NCBI GenBank assembly: GCA_014360685.1 | Contig: JACIXB010000021.1 | Location: 248,001-312,000 of the forward strand | Direction: 5' to 3' | DNA: 64,000 nt | Source: Actinomycetota bacterium | GTDB lineage: Bacteria; Actinomycetota; Geothermincolia; Geothermincolales; RBG-13-55-18 | In this document: in pieces, positions 20,014 through 27,083 of the stretch | How the letters are laid out: each line of letters begins with the position of its first letter | How positions within the stretch are numbered: position 1 is the stretch's first letter | The notes under the pieces: model-generated | Database searches by the model: none | Seen by the model: only the letters and a program-made list of their open reading frames with translations | Told to the model about the DNA's origin: nothing | Made by a program: the position numbers and the translations under genes

Positions 20014-21084
20014 CTAGTACTGCCTCAGCAGCCGAAGGTCGTTGTCGAAGAAGAAACGGATATCCGGCACGCCGTATTTAAGGAGGGCGATGCGCTCCAC
20101 GCCCATGCCGAAAGCGAACCCGCTCCACTTCTCGGGGTCGTAGCCCACGTAAGCGAACACGTTGGGATCCACCATCCCCGCTCCCAGGATCTCCAGCCAT
20201 CCCGTCCCCTTGCACACCCTGCACCCGGCGCCCCCGCACATATTGCAGGACACGTCCACCTCCGCGCTGGGCTCGGTGAAGGGGAAGAAGTGGGGCCGGA
20301 AGCGGACCTTCCGGTCCTCCCCGAACATCCTCTTGGCAAATGTTTCCAGGGTACCCTTGAGGTCCCCCAGGGAGATGCCCTCGTCAACCGCCAAACCCTC
20401 CACCTGGTGGAACATGGGGGAATGGGTGGCGTCCGGCACGTCGTGACGGTAGGCCTTGCCGGGAGCGATGATGTACACCGGCGGCGGGGTGGATTCCATG
20501 ACCCTTATCTGTACCGGCGAGGTGTGGGTGCGCAGGAGCACGTCCCTCCTTCCGCTTCCCGGGATCTCCACGTAGAAAGTGTCCTGGAGGGACTTGGAGG
20601 GATGCCAGTCGGGGGTGTTCAGGGCCTCGAAGTTATAGTAATCCAGCTCCACCTCAGGCCCTTCCGCCACCCGGTACCCCAGGCCGATGAAGATGTCCTC
20701 TATCTCCTCGATGATGGAGGAAAGGAGGTGCCGGGTGCCATAGGGAACGCGTCTTCCGGGGAGGGATATGTCCAGCCTTTCCCGGCGCAGGGATTCCTCC
20801 AGCTCCCTTTGGCGTATGCCTTCCAGGCGGGAGGCCAACTCCTCCTCCAGCCCCTGCTTGAGCAGGTTGGCCAGCCGCCCCGTGCTGCGCCTCTCCTCCG
20901 GCGGAAGTTCCTTGATGCCCTGCAACACGGAGGTTATCGCGCCTTTCCTTCCCAGGTAGGCGACCCTTATCTCCTCCAGGCTGCGAGTATCGTCGGCCCC
21001 AGCCAGTTCCTCCTTCAATTTCCTGTACACCGCCCCCAACCCGGGGTGGGACAGCATCTCCTCCTCCAGTTCCTCCGGGATCAT
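20014..21084 (-). CDS. pheS: phenylalanyl-tRNA synthetase alpha subunit
   Basis: PheS is the catalytic subunit for tRNA-Phe charging. The 356 residues have an N-terminal coiled coil for tRNA contact (1-90) and the class II core with motif 2 ([11 protein letters not shown] near 205), [12 protein letters not shown] near 245 and motif 3 ([19 protein letters not shown] near 325-343). The order infC-rpmI-rplT-methyltransferase-pheS-pheT is conserved in many bacteria. I looked for a T-box leader and saw none; the gap before it is only 36 bases, so expression probably comes from the infC promoter. Confidence 0.97.
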   Translation of the reverse strand: MIPEELEEEMLSHPGLGAVYRKLKEELAGADDTRSLEEIRVAYLGRKGAITSVLQGIKELPPEERRSTGRLANLLKQGLEEELASRLEGIRQRELEESLRRERLDISLPGRRVPYGTRHLLSSIIEEIEDIFIGLGYRVAEGPEVELDYYNFEALNTPDWHPSKSLQDTFYVEIPGSGRRDVLLRTHTSPVQIRVMESTPPPVYIIAPGKAYRHDVPDATHSPMFHQVEGLAVDEGISLGDLKGTLETFAKRMFGEDRKVRFRPHFFPFTEPSAEVDVSCNMCGGAGCRVCKGTGWLEILGAGMVDPNVFAYVGYDPEKWSGFAFGMGVERIALLKYGVPDIRFFFDNDLRLLRQY

Positions 21085-21120
21085 GGCTTCACCCCTCTTG
21101 ACACATCCTTTTTCCCGCCT

Positions 21121-21936
21121 TCACCTCCACCTCCGGCGCAGCATATCGAAGAGGATGACCGCCGTGGCCGCGGCCACGTTGAGGGACTCGGCGCGGCCGA
21201 CGATGGGCACCCTCACCCTGCCGTCCGCCATTTCCCCCTCCTTTTCCGGGACGCCCCAGGCCTCGTTACCCATCACCAGGGCCGTCCGCTCCGGCCACTC
21301 GGTCTCCCAGACTACGGCGCCCTCCCTGGCGTCGGCCAACAAGACGGCGTACCCGGATTCTTTCAGTCGACCCAGTGCCTCTTCCGCCCCCAGTCCCACG
21401 CAGACCGGGACATGGAAGATGGACCCCGCCGTGCTGCGCACCGTCTTCGGGTTGTAGATGTCCACACTCTCGGAGCACACCACCACGCCCCCCGTACCCG
21501 CCGCATCGGCGACGCGTACCATGGTCCCCAGGTTGCCGGGGTCCCGGACACGGTTCGCGACCAGGACTACCGGTGGGGCCTCCGCCAGCATCTCTTCCAG
21601 GGGTCGGTGCAACATGGGGCACACGGCGACCACCCCCTGGGGGGTGACCGTGGATGCGAGCAGCTCCATTACCGGCGGGGCGACCTGGAAACAGGGTACG
21701 TTCCTGGTTCCCAGGTAGTCGGAGTAGGCCTCCAACGCCCGGAGCCCTTTTTCGTCGCACAAGACGCATTCGGGGGGACGGGAAGCCGTCAGGGATTCCG
21801 CCACCGCCTTCATCCCCTCGGCCAGGAACAGGCCCTCGCGGTAACGGAAATTTCTCTTGAGCAGGCGGCGGTAACGCCTGATACGTTCGTTCTTGGTGCT
21901 CTCTATGATTCCCGTCGGGCGAACCCCATCAGGCAC
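21121..21936 (-). CDS. TrmH/SpoU family RNA 2'-O-methyltransferase
   Basis: The family methylates ribose 2'-OH groups in tRNA or rRNA. The 271 residues have an N-terminal RNA-binding substrate domain ([28 protein letters not shown]) and the SPOUT knot with [18 protein letters not shown] near 132-149, VMGNEAWGV near 223 and [18 protein letters not shown]-like motif near 246-261. It lies between rplT and pheS, the usual place of this methyltransferase (ysgA in Bacillus). The start is a GTG overlapping the end of rplT by 8 bases. The exact target nucleotide cannot be read from sequence. Confidence 0.9.
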   Translation of the reverse strand: MPDGVRPTGIIESTKNERIRRYRRLLKRNFRYREGLFLAEGMKAVAESLTASRPPECVLCDEKGLRALEAYSDYLGTRNVPCFQVAPPVMELLASTVTPQGVVAVCPMLHRPLEEMLAEAPPVVLVANRVRDPGNLGTMVRVADAAGTGGVVVCSESVDIYNPKTVRSTAGSIFHVPVCVGLGAEEALGRLKESGYAVLLADAREGAVVWETEWPERTALVMGNEAWGVPEKEGEMADGRVRVPIVGRAESLNVAAATAVILFDMLRRRWR

Positions 21937-22315
21937 TCGCCTCCTTCGCCTCCGTTTCGTTCTCCAGGCTTTCCCTGGCTATCCTTACCAGCTCGGAGAA
22001 GGAGGCCGGGTCGTTGACCGCCAGGTCCGCCAGTATCTTGCGGTTAACATCTACCCCCGCCAGCTTGAGACCGCGTATGAAGCGGTTGTAGGACATCCCG
22101 TTCACCCGGGCGGCGGCATTGATGCGGGCTATCCACAACCGGCGGAAGTCCCTCTTCCTCGTCCGCCGGTCGCGATAGGCATACTGGAGGGAATGCATGA
22201 CTTGTTCGTGGGCGCTCCGGAAGGTACGGCTACGCGCTCCCCGGTAGCCCTTGGCCATGGCCAGGACCTTCTTCCTCCTTTTCCTCCTGGCCACGGAGTG
22301 CCTGGTCCTCGACAT
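21929..22315 (-). CDS. rplT: 50S ribosomal protein L20
   Basis: L20 binds 23S rRNA early in 50S assembly, and in E. coli and Bacillus also represses its own operon. The 128 residues begin [23 protein letters not shown] with [11 protein letters not shown], and contain the folded region [20 protein letters not shown], all standard. It follows rpmI after 49 bases. Since an attenuator-like leader precedes infC upstream, L20 is the natural candidate regulator of the operon, by analogy with the Bacillus infC-rpmI-rplT leader. Confidence 0.97.
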   Translation of the reverse strand: MSRTRHSVARRKRRKKVLAMAKGYRGARSRTFRSAHEQVMHSLQYAYRDRRTRKRDFRRLWIARINAAARVNGMSYNRFIRGLKLAGVDVNRKILADLAVNDPASFSELVRIARESLENETEAKEASA

Positions 22316-22364
22316 ACTGCATCATCCCTTTCCGAAACTAATAGGGTCGAGGCCGCCGCCACGC

Positions 22365-22562
22365 CTAACCCAACCTCAGAAGCTTCCTCACGTTGGACAC
22401 GTCGTGGGGAGAAACCTCCTGCTTCGCGCGGTAAGTACGCTTGCGGCGGGAGCTCTTCTTCACCAGCAGGTGGCTTCCGTATCCCTTCCGCCGCCTGACC
22501 TTCCCGCTCCCGGTTATCTCGAAGCGCTTGGCGGCGCCTCTGTGGGTCTTCATCTTGGGCAC
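22365..22562 (-). CDS. rpmI: 50S ribosomal protein L35
   Basis: The 65-residue product begins (GTG start) PKMKTHRGAAKRFEITGSGK and ends ANVRKLLRLG-like (SNVRKLLRLG), the normal L35 pattern. GAGGAG lies a few bases before the GTG. It is the middle gene of the conserved infC-rpmI-rplT operon. Confidence 0.96.
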   Translation of the reverse strand: MPKMKTHRGAAKRFEITGSGKVRRRKGYGSHLLVKKSSRRKRTYRAKQEVSPHDVSNVRKLLRLG

Positions 22563-22627
22563 GGTCTCCTCACTTCCCTTCTCTTGCTCCGTCTCTCATC
22601 CCTCGTCCGGCACGGGGCGAGCGGCCC

Positions 22628-23149
22628 TTACTTATTGGCCGTGTTCACGGGGGTCAGGATCATCTGCATGTTCCTCCCCTCCAGCTTGGGCTCCGACTCC
22701 ACGCTGCCCAACTCGGATACCTCCTCGGCCAGTTGCCGGAGGAGCTCCAGCCCCTTCTCGGTGTGGGTCATCTCCCTTCCCCGGAACATCACCGTTACCT
22801 TCACCTTGTGGCCGGCCTTCAGGAACCTCTCGATGTGCCTCTTCTTTATCTCGTAGTCGTGCCGGTCTATCTTGGGGCGCATCTTCATCTCCTTGAAGCT
22901 GACCACGGCTTGTTTCTTGCGCGCCTCCTTCATCTTCACGGTCTGCTCGTACCGATACTTGCCGTAATCCATGATCTTGCAGACCGGAGGATCCGCGAGG
23001 GGGGCCACCTCCACCAGGTCCAAATCCATCTCCTCCGCCAGGCGTAGGGCTTCCTCCAGGGGTTTGATTCCTATCTGTTTCCCGTCCGGCCCCACCACCC
23101 GGACTTCCCTCGCCCGGATCCCGTCGTTCACGCGCACGTGTTTTTCTAT
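22628..23149 (-). CDS. infC: translation initiation factor IF-3, probable AUA start
   Basis: IF-3 keeps ribosomal subunits apart and checks the start codon. The conserved region RVNDGIRAREVRVVGPDGKQ begins a few codons in, PPVCKIMDYGKYRYEQ is near 55, and the C-terminal domain with KMRPKIDRHDY follows. In-frame GTG codons lie at 23137 and 23131, but the only strong SD, GGGAGGG at 23157-23163, is 19 and 25 bases from them. An in-frame ATA at 23147-23149 is 7 bases from that SD, and a TGA stop lies two codons further upstream. infC in E. coli uses AUU so that IF-3 represses its own translation; an AUA would act the same way. With ATA the protein has 173 residues; with GTG at 23137 it has 169. 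Confidence 0.93.
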   Translation of the reverse strand: MEKHVRVNDGIRAREVRVVGPDGKQIGIKPLEEALRLAEEMDLDLVEVAPLADPPVCKIMDYGKYRYEQTVKMKEARKKQAVVSFKEMKMRPKIDRHDYEIKKRHIERFLKAGHKVKVTVMFRGREMTHTEKGLELLRQLAEEVSELGSVESEPKLEGRNMQMILTPVNTANK

Positions 23150-23170
23150 GGGTCATCCCTCCCGCATCAA

Positions 23171-23200
23171 ACGAAAAGGATAGCGGTTTCCCCGCTATCC
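23171..23200 (-). terminator. intrinsic terminator in the infC leader (attenuator)
   Basis: On the minus strand GGATAGCGG (23200-23192), loop GGAAA and CCGCTATCC (23186-23178) form a perfect 9-bp stem followed by TTTTCGTTT. It ends 8 bases before the infC ribosome site and lies downstream of a good promoter, so it must be read through for infC to be expressed. Confidence 0.8.
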
Positions 23201-23240
23201 ACGGGCTTTCCCTAACCCTGCCAGCCTGAGGCCCAGGGTG

Positions 23241-23258
23241 AGAAGCGAAACCGCTTCT
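23241..23258 (-). promoter_or_regulatory. leader hairpin able to form an antiterminator
   Basis: AGAAGCG and CGCTTCT form a perfect 7-bp hairpin with a 4-base loop. Its segment GCGGTTTC (minus strand, 23254-23247) is exactly complementary to GAAACCGC in the 3' half of the infC leader terminator (23190-23183), so the two structures exclude each other. Confidence 0.55.
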
Positions 23259-23286
23259 TCTTGTCCCTTATCTTGTTCGAGGTAAA

Positions 23287-23315
23287 AGTATAATTTATCC
23301 TTCACCTCCAGGCAA
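23287..23315 (-). promoter_or_regulatory. promoter of the infC-rpmI-rplT-pheS-pheT operon
   Basis: On the minus strand TTGCCT (23315-23310), a 17-base spacer and TATACT (23292-23287) match the sigma-70-type consensus well. The start site would be near 23280, giving a leader of about 130 bases that holds the hairpins described above. Confidence 0.65.
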
Positions 23316-23707
23316 CATCCCAGAGCCTCCATCTCCCGAGCGAATCCCGGCTGCACCGTTTTCCCTATATCGCATCGAAGCTCTTGCGCTCCCTCGGCCG
23401 GCTCGCCCCATGCAGAGGACGGGTTTGGCGTTCGAAAGCCCGGCCCTTTCTTGCCTGTTTTGCCGCTTTGACGATATGAAATGGTTATCTCACGATCCCT
23501 TTCAACCTTACATCCCGGCATGCGACCCTCCCGGCCGCCCGTCTTCTTCCATCCCTTGTCCCGCCGCGGCCACCGGCCCGCCAAACCCCGCCGTAGCCGG
23601 ATCTCGTTACCCCTTACGCCCGGAACATGTTTTTCCTTGTCGTTATCTCAAACTCCCCGTACGCCCCCTTTCCACCACGGAGAATATTTCCCGCAACTTT
23701 CCCCACC
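23316..23707. other. intergenic region between the kinase gene and the infC promoter, no gene seen
   Basis: An open minus-strand frame runs across 23195-23584 but it covers the infC promoter, leader and terminator, and its third-position GC is far below that of the real genes around it. I regard this stretch as non-coding. No riboswitch class that I know fits. Confidence 0.5.
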
Positions 23708-25828
23708 CTACCCCGTCACTTCCGGAGACCCCCATAATGGAAGGGTGAAGGCGAAGGTGCTCCCCACGCCCTTCTTGCTGTCCACCCACATCCTTCCTCC
23801 CTGGGCGGCAACCAGTTCCCGGCTGATGGAAAGCCCCAAACCGGTCCCGCTCTGTTGCCGCGTGGTGGAGGAGTCCACCTGGTAGAACTTGTCGAAGATC
23901 CTGGGAAGGTCCTGGGGGGAAATGCCGATGCCCGTGTCCGCCACCTCCACCAGGCATTCGCCCTCCCTTTCCCGGGCCCGCACGCGGACCTCCCCCCCGG
24001 AGGGGGTGAACTTCAAGGCATTGTGGACGAGGTTGGTGAGGACCTGCCTTATGCGCTCGGGGTCCCCGGCAACCGGCGGAAGTCCCCCCGGTATATCCAG
24101 GTACATTCCCACTTCCTTCTCGCGCGACATGTTCTCCAGCCCCGCCAGGACCCCTTCCGCCAGAGCGCGCAGGTCCACCCTTTCCCTGCGCACCTCTATT
24201 ATTCCCGCCTCTATCCTGGAGAGGTCCAGCAGGTCCTCTATGATCTTGGTCAGGGATTCCGTCTGTTGCAGGACGATTTCCAGGTAACGCCTCTGTTTCT
24301 CGCTCACCGGCCCCACCCTCCCCGCGTCCAGCAGGCGCACGAAACCCTTGATGGAGGTCAGGGGGGTCTTGAGCTCGTGGGAGACCATGGATATGAAGTT
24401 GGACTTCATGCGGTCCAGTTCCACGAAATCGGTCACGTCGTGCAGGATTACCACCGCTCCCACCACGGATCCCGTGGAATCGCGGAGTGGAAGCCACATA
24501 ACCTGGAAATAAATGGTTTTCTCCGCCTGGAGGGCCATGTCGTTCTTGACCGCTTGACCCTTGTGCAGCACCCGCCGGAGGGCCTCCTCCATCCCCGGAT
24601 CGCGGAACGTCACCTCACCGTCAGCCCGCTTGAAGGTCTCCTCGATGGTCTCTTCCGGAACCGCGGTCCGCATCCCGAATAGGCGCGAGGCGGAGGGGTT
24701 GGCCAGCACCACCCGCCCCTCCCCGTCCAAAACCAGGAGGGCGTCGGCGAGGCTGTTGATGATGGTCTCGATCTTGTTCTTGTCTTCAAGTGTGGTCCGG
24801 TACAGCCCGGCCTTCTCCAAGGCCAGCGCCGCCTCGCTGGCCAGGGTGAGCAGGACCCGGGCGTCATCGTCGTCGTAGGCTTCTTCCATCCTCGAAAGAC
24901 AGGTCAGGACGCCTATCACGCTGCTGCTGGCGAATAGGGGCACGCAGATCATGGAAGCGTAACCGGTCGCCCTCATGTAGGCCTGGAATCGGGGATCATC
25001 GTCGGCGCGGCTTATGGTCACCGGGAGGACGGCCGAAGCGGCCACGTACAGGGGGTTGGACTCCGGGGGAGGCAGGAGGAAGGCCTCGACGTCATCGAGG
25101 TTTTGGGGAGATCGGGGCTTGAGGACCCCCTCTCCCTCGTCCAGGCATACCAACATGGCGTCGGCGGGAACCAGCTCACCGGCCTTTTCCTCCAAGACGG
25201 CGACGATCTCGTCCGTGTCCAGGGTGGTGGCGAAGCGGATGGAGGCGGCGTAGAGGGCGGAAAGCTCGCGGTTCTTGCGGTCCGCCCGGGCGATGATGTC
25301 CGACAGCTCTTTCTTCTCCCTCTCCTGCTCCCGAGCCTTGCTTATAACGAAGAAACCGCTGAGGGCGATGAGGAAATACACGGGCACGGACATGGCCATC
25401 TCCTTCAGGGTGCCGAAGTCCATCTGTTCGTACAGGTAAGGCGCGAAGTAGACGGCGCAGGTCACCGCCGTGAAGAGCATGGTCTCCAGGAGGTCGAAGT
25501 AGGCGGACGAGAAGATGATCACGGTGATGAAGAGGAGGGAGAGAGCGCTTCGGCTTCCGCCCGTGAGATAGACCATCATGGCCACCAGCGCATCGGTGGC
25601 CAGGAGGAGCAGGGAGAAGGCCCACGGGTGATACCCCTCGTAAGGAAAGAAGCGGTGCCCGAGGTACACGACCACGGACACGGCCACGAACCACGGGAAA
25701 ACGGGTGAGGTGTTGCGTTCGGAATAGGGGAGGACGAAAAGCATGGTGGCCACCACTATGGTCAGCCAGAAAAGGGAGGCCACGAAACGCGTGGAGGTCA
25801 AGAGCAGGCGGAGTTCCGCCCTTCCCAT
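23708..25828 (-). CDS. membrane sensor histidine kinase with GAF and PAS domains
   Basis: The 706-residue protein has five or six transmembrane helices in its first 165 residues, a short coiled coil (KAREQEREKKELSDIIARA), a GAF domain at about 205-345, a PAS domain at about 360-470 (INSLADALLVLDGEGRVV), the HisKA phospho-acceptor SHELKTPLTS with His near 483, and an HATPase domain with NALKFTPSGG, DTGIGI and GTGLGLSIS. The ATG at 25828 has AAGGAG 4 bases upstream; the frame stays open to 26083 but that part is low-complexity Gly/Arg/Ala. It follows a REC-GGDEF gene after 264 bases, which could be its phosphorylation partner. The signal is unknown. Confidence 0.9.
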   Translation of the reverse strand: MGRAELRLLLTSTRFVASLFWLTIVVATMLFVLPYSERNTSPVFPWFVAVSVVVYLGHRFFPYEGYHPWAFSLLLLATDALVAMMVYLTGGSRSALSLLFITVIIFSSAYFDLLETMLFTAVTCAVYFAPYLYEQMDFGTLKEMAMSVPVYFLIALSGFFVISKAREQEREKKELSDIIARADRKNRELSALYAASIRFATTLDTDEIVAVLEEKAGELVPADAMLVCLDEGEGVLKPRSPQNLDDVEAFLLPPPESNPLYVAASAVLPVTISRADDDPRFQAYMRATGYASMICVPLFASSSVIGVLTCLSRMEEAYDDDDARVLLTLASEAALALEKAGLYRTTLEDKNKIETIINSLADALLVLDGEGRVVLANPSASRLFGMRTAVPEETIEETFKRADGEVTFRDPGMEEALRRVLHKGQAVKNDMALQAEKTIYFQVMWLPLRDSTGSVVGAVVILHDVTDFVELDRMKSNFISMVSHELKTPLTSIKGFVRLLDAGRVGPVSEKQRRYLEIVLQQTESLTKIIEDLLDLSRIEAGIIEVRRERVDLRALAEGVLAGLENMSREKEVGMYLDIPGGLPPVAGDPERIRQVLTNLVHNALKFTPSGGEVRVRAREREGECLVEVADTGIGISPQDLPRIFDKFYQVDSSTTRQQSGTGLGLSISRELVAAQGGRMWVDSKKGVGSTFAFTLPLWGSPEVTG

Positions 25829-26092
25829 GCGGCTCCTTCTCGCCGCAAAGGGTCGGGGGGCCGCCCGCCTTCCCCGCATCGCCCTGGCTTCCGCTCTCGT
25901 AGCCACGCCCGGCTTCTCTCCCCCTTCCAGCTCACCCCGTCGGGATCGGCCTTGAGCACTGGTCGCGGGGCCGGGGTTCCGGCCCTTCTCCACCCCGCCG
26001 CGGCCCGGCTCCCCCTTTCCTCCGGCCCGCTCCCCACCGCCGGGACACGCCAGGCCGTCCAGGGCTCGTAGGCCTTCCCACACCGCCGTAGA

Positions 26093-27076
26093 TCAATCCC
26101 GGCGGCGGCGGTCGAAGACGAAGTTGCTCCCCGGCATGGTCTTGACGTATTTCTTGAGTTCCGCGGCGATTTGGGCCACCTTGCCGGGATGGTCCAGCTC
26201 GCGGTAGGTGTTATGCACCACGGCCACGCTTATGGACATGATGGGGAAACGTTGCACGTTCCCCCTCCGGTCGGTGCTCACTATGTATCCCCTCTCCCGA
26301 TCCTCCTCCTCGTAGTGGGAGGGAATGCGGGTATCGAAAAGGCGGATTATCTCCTGGGAGATCATGGGAGCCCTTTCCATCTCCGTGACCACGATGAAAT
26401 CGTCCCCCCCTATGTGGCCCACGAAATCGCCCTCCTCCCCGTACTTGTCGACGGCCTCCAGGATGCACTGGGCGGTCATGCGTATGACCTCGCTCCCGGC
26501 CACGAAACCGTAACGGTCGTTGTAGGCCTTGAAGTCGTCGAGGTCCACGTAACACACCGCGAACTTGCTTCCCTTCCTGATGCGGTCCTCTATCACCTCC
26601 TCGATGGCCCGGTTGCCGGGGAGCCCGGTTAGGGGGCTGGCCTCTCCGTCCCTTATGGACCGCCGGAGATGCATGTTTATGCGGGCTTCCAGTTCCAGGG
26701 GGTCGAAGGGCTTGGTTATGTAATCGTCCGCGCCCGTCTCCATGCCCTTTATTTTGTCCTCCAGCATTCCCTTGGCGGTGAGGAGAATGATGGGTATATG
26801 GCTGGTCACGAGCTCGTTGCGCAGACGCAGGCAGACCTCCAAACCGTCCAGGTCGGGCATCATCACGTCCAGGACCACGATATCCGGCCTCTCCCGCTCG
26901 CAGAGCTCGAGGGCCTCCTTCCCGTCCTTGGCCTCGAGGGGCCGGAAGCGCTCCGTGCTCAGGGTTTCCACGATCAATTCGCGGATGTTGGGATCGTCGT
27001 CCACCACCAATACCTTGAACTTCCTCCCTCCCTCCTGGTCCCGGGAAGTATCGCCTCTCAATATGTCGTCGAACAA
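26093..27076 (-). CDS. response regulator with degenerate-looking GGDEF output domain
   Basis: The 327-residue protein has a receiver domain at about 20-140 with the acidic pocket VVDDDP, phospho-acceptor Asp70 in VVLDVMMPD and Lys122 in ITKPF. The second domain, about 145-325, starts SPLTGLPGN and is a GGDEF domain with the signature HIGGDDF at 221-227. The usual fourth residue Glu is Asp, GHxxGD is replaced by GFVAGSE, and no RxxD inhibitory site precedes the signature. It may be a weak cyclase, inactive, or a nucleotide sensor. The start is a TTG at 27076; the SD GGAGG overlaps the end of the HD-GYP gene, whose stop is 7 bases upstream, so the two are coupled. Confidence 0.88.
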   Translation of the reverse strand: MFDDILRGDTSRDQEGGRKFKVLVVDDDPNIRELIVETLSTERFRPLEAKDGKEALELCERERPDIVVLDVMMPDLDGLEVCLRLRNELVTSHIPIILLTAKGMLEDKIKGMETGADDYITKPFDPLELEARINMHLRRSIRDGEASPLTGLPGNRAIEEVIEDRIRKGSKFAVCYVDLDDFKAYNDRYGFVAGSEVIRMTAQCILEAVDKYGEEGDFVGHIGGDDFIVVTEMERAPMISQEIIRLFDTRIPSHYEEEDRERGYIVSTDRRGNVQRFPIMSISVAVVHNTYRELDHPGKVAQIAAELKKYVKTMPGSNFVFDRRRRD

Positions 27077-27083
27077 GCCTCTT

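Noticed and set aside
21085-21120. T-box leader before pheS
   Set aside because: The gap is only 36 bases and no T-box sequence is visible. The region before the thrS operon (61612-61810) was also checked without a match.
19510-22017. An 835-codon open frame on the plus strand opposite pheS, the methyltransferase and rplT
   Set aside because: It lies fully antisense to well-recognised genes, its translation is rich in His, Pro and Arg without any family motif, and long antisense frames are common at this GC content.
23195-23584. A 129-codon minus-strand frame upstream of infC as a possible gene or leader peptide
   Set aside because: It covers the promoter, leader and ends inside the terminator hairpin, and its third-position GC is much lower than that of genes in this window.
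25829-26083. N-terminal extension of the histidine kinase by 85 residues
   Set aside because: The stretch is Gly/Arg/Ala-rich, has no ribosome site at its GTG, and the ATG at 25828 has a well-spaced AAGGAG right before the first membrane helix.
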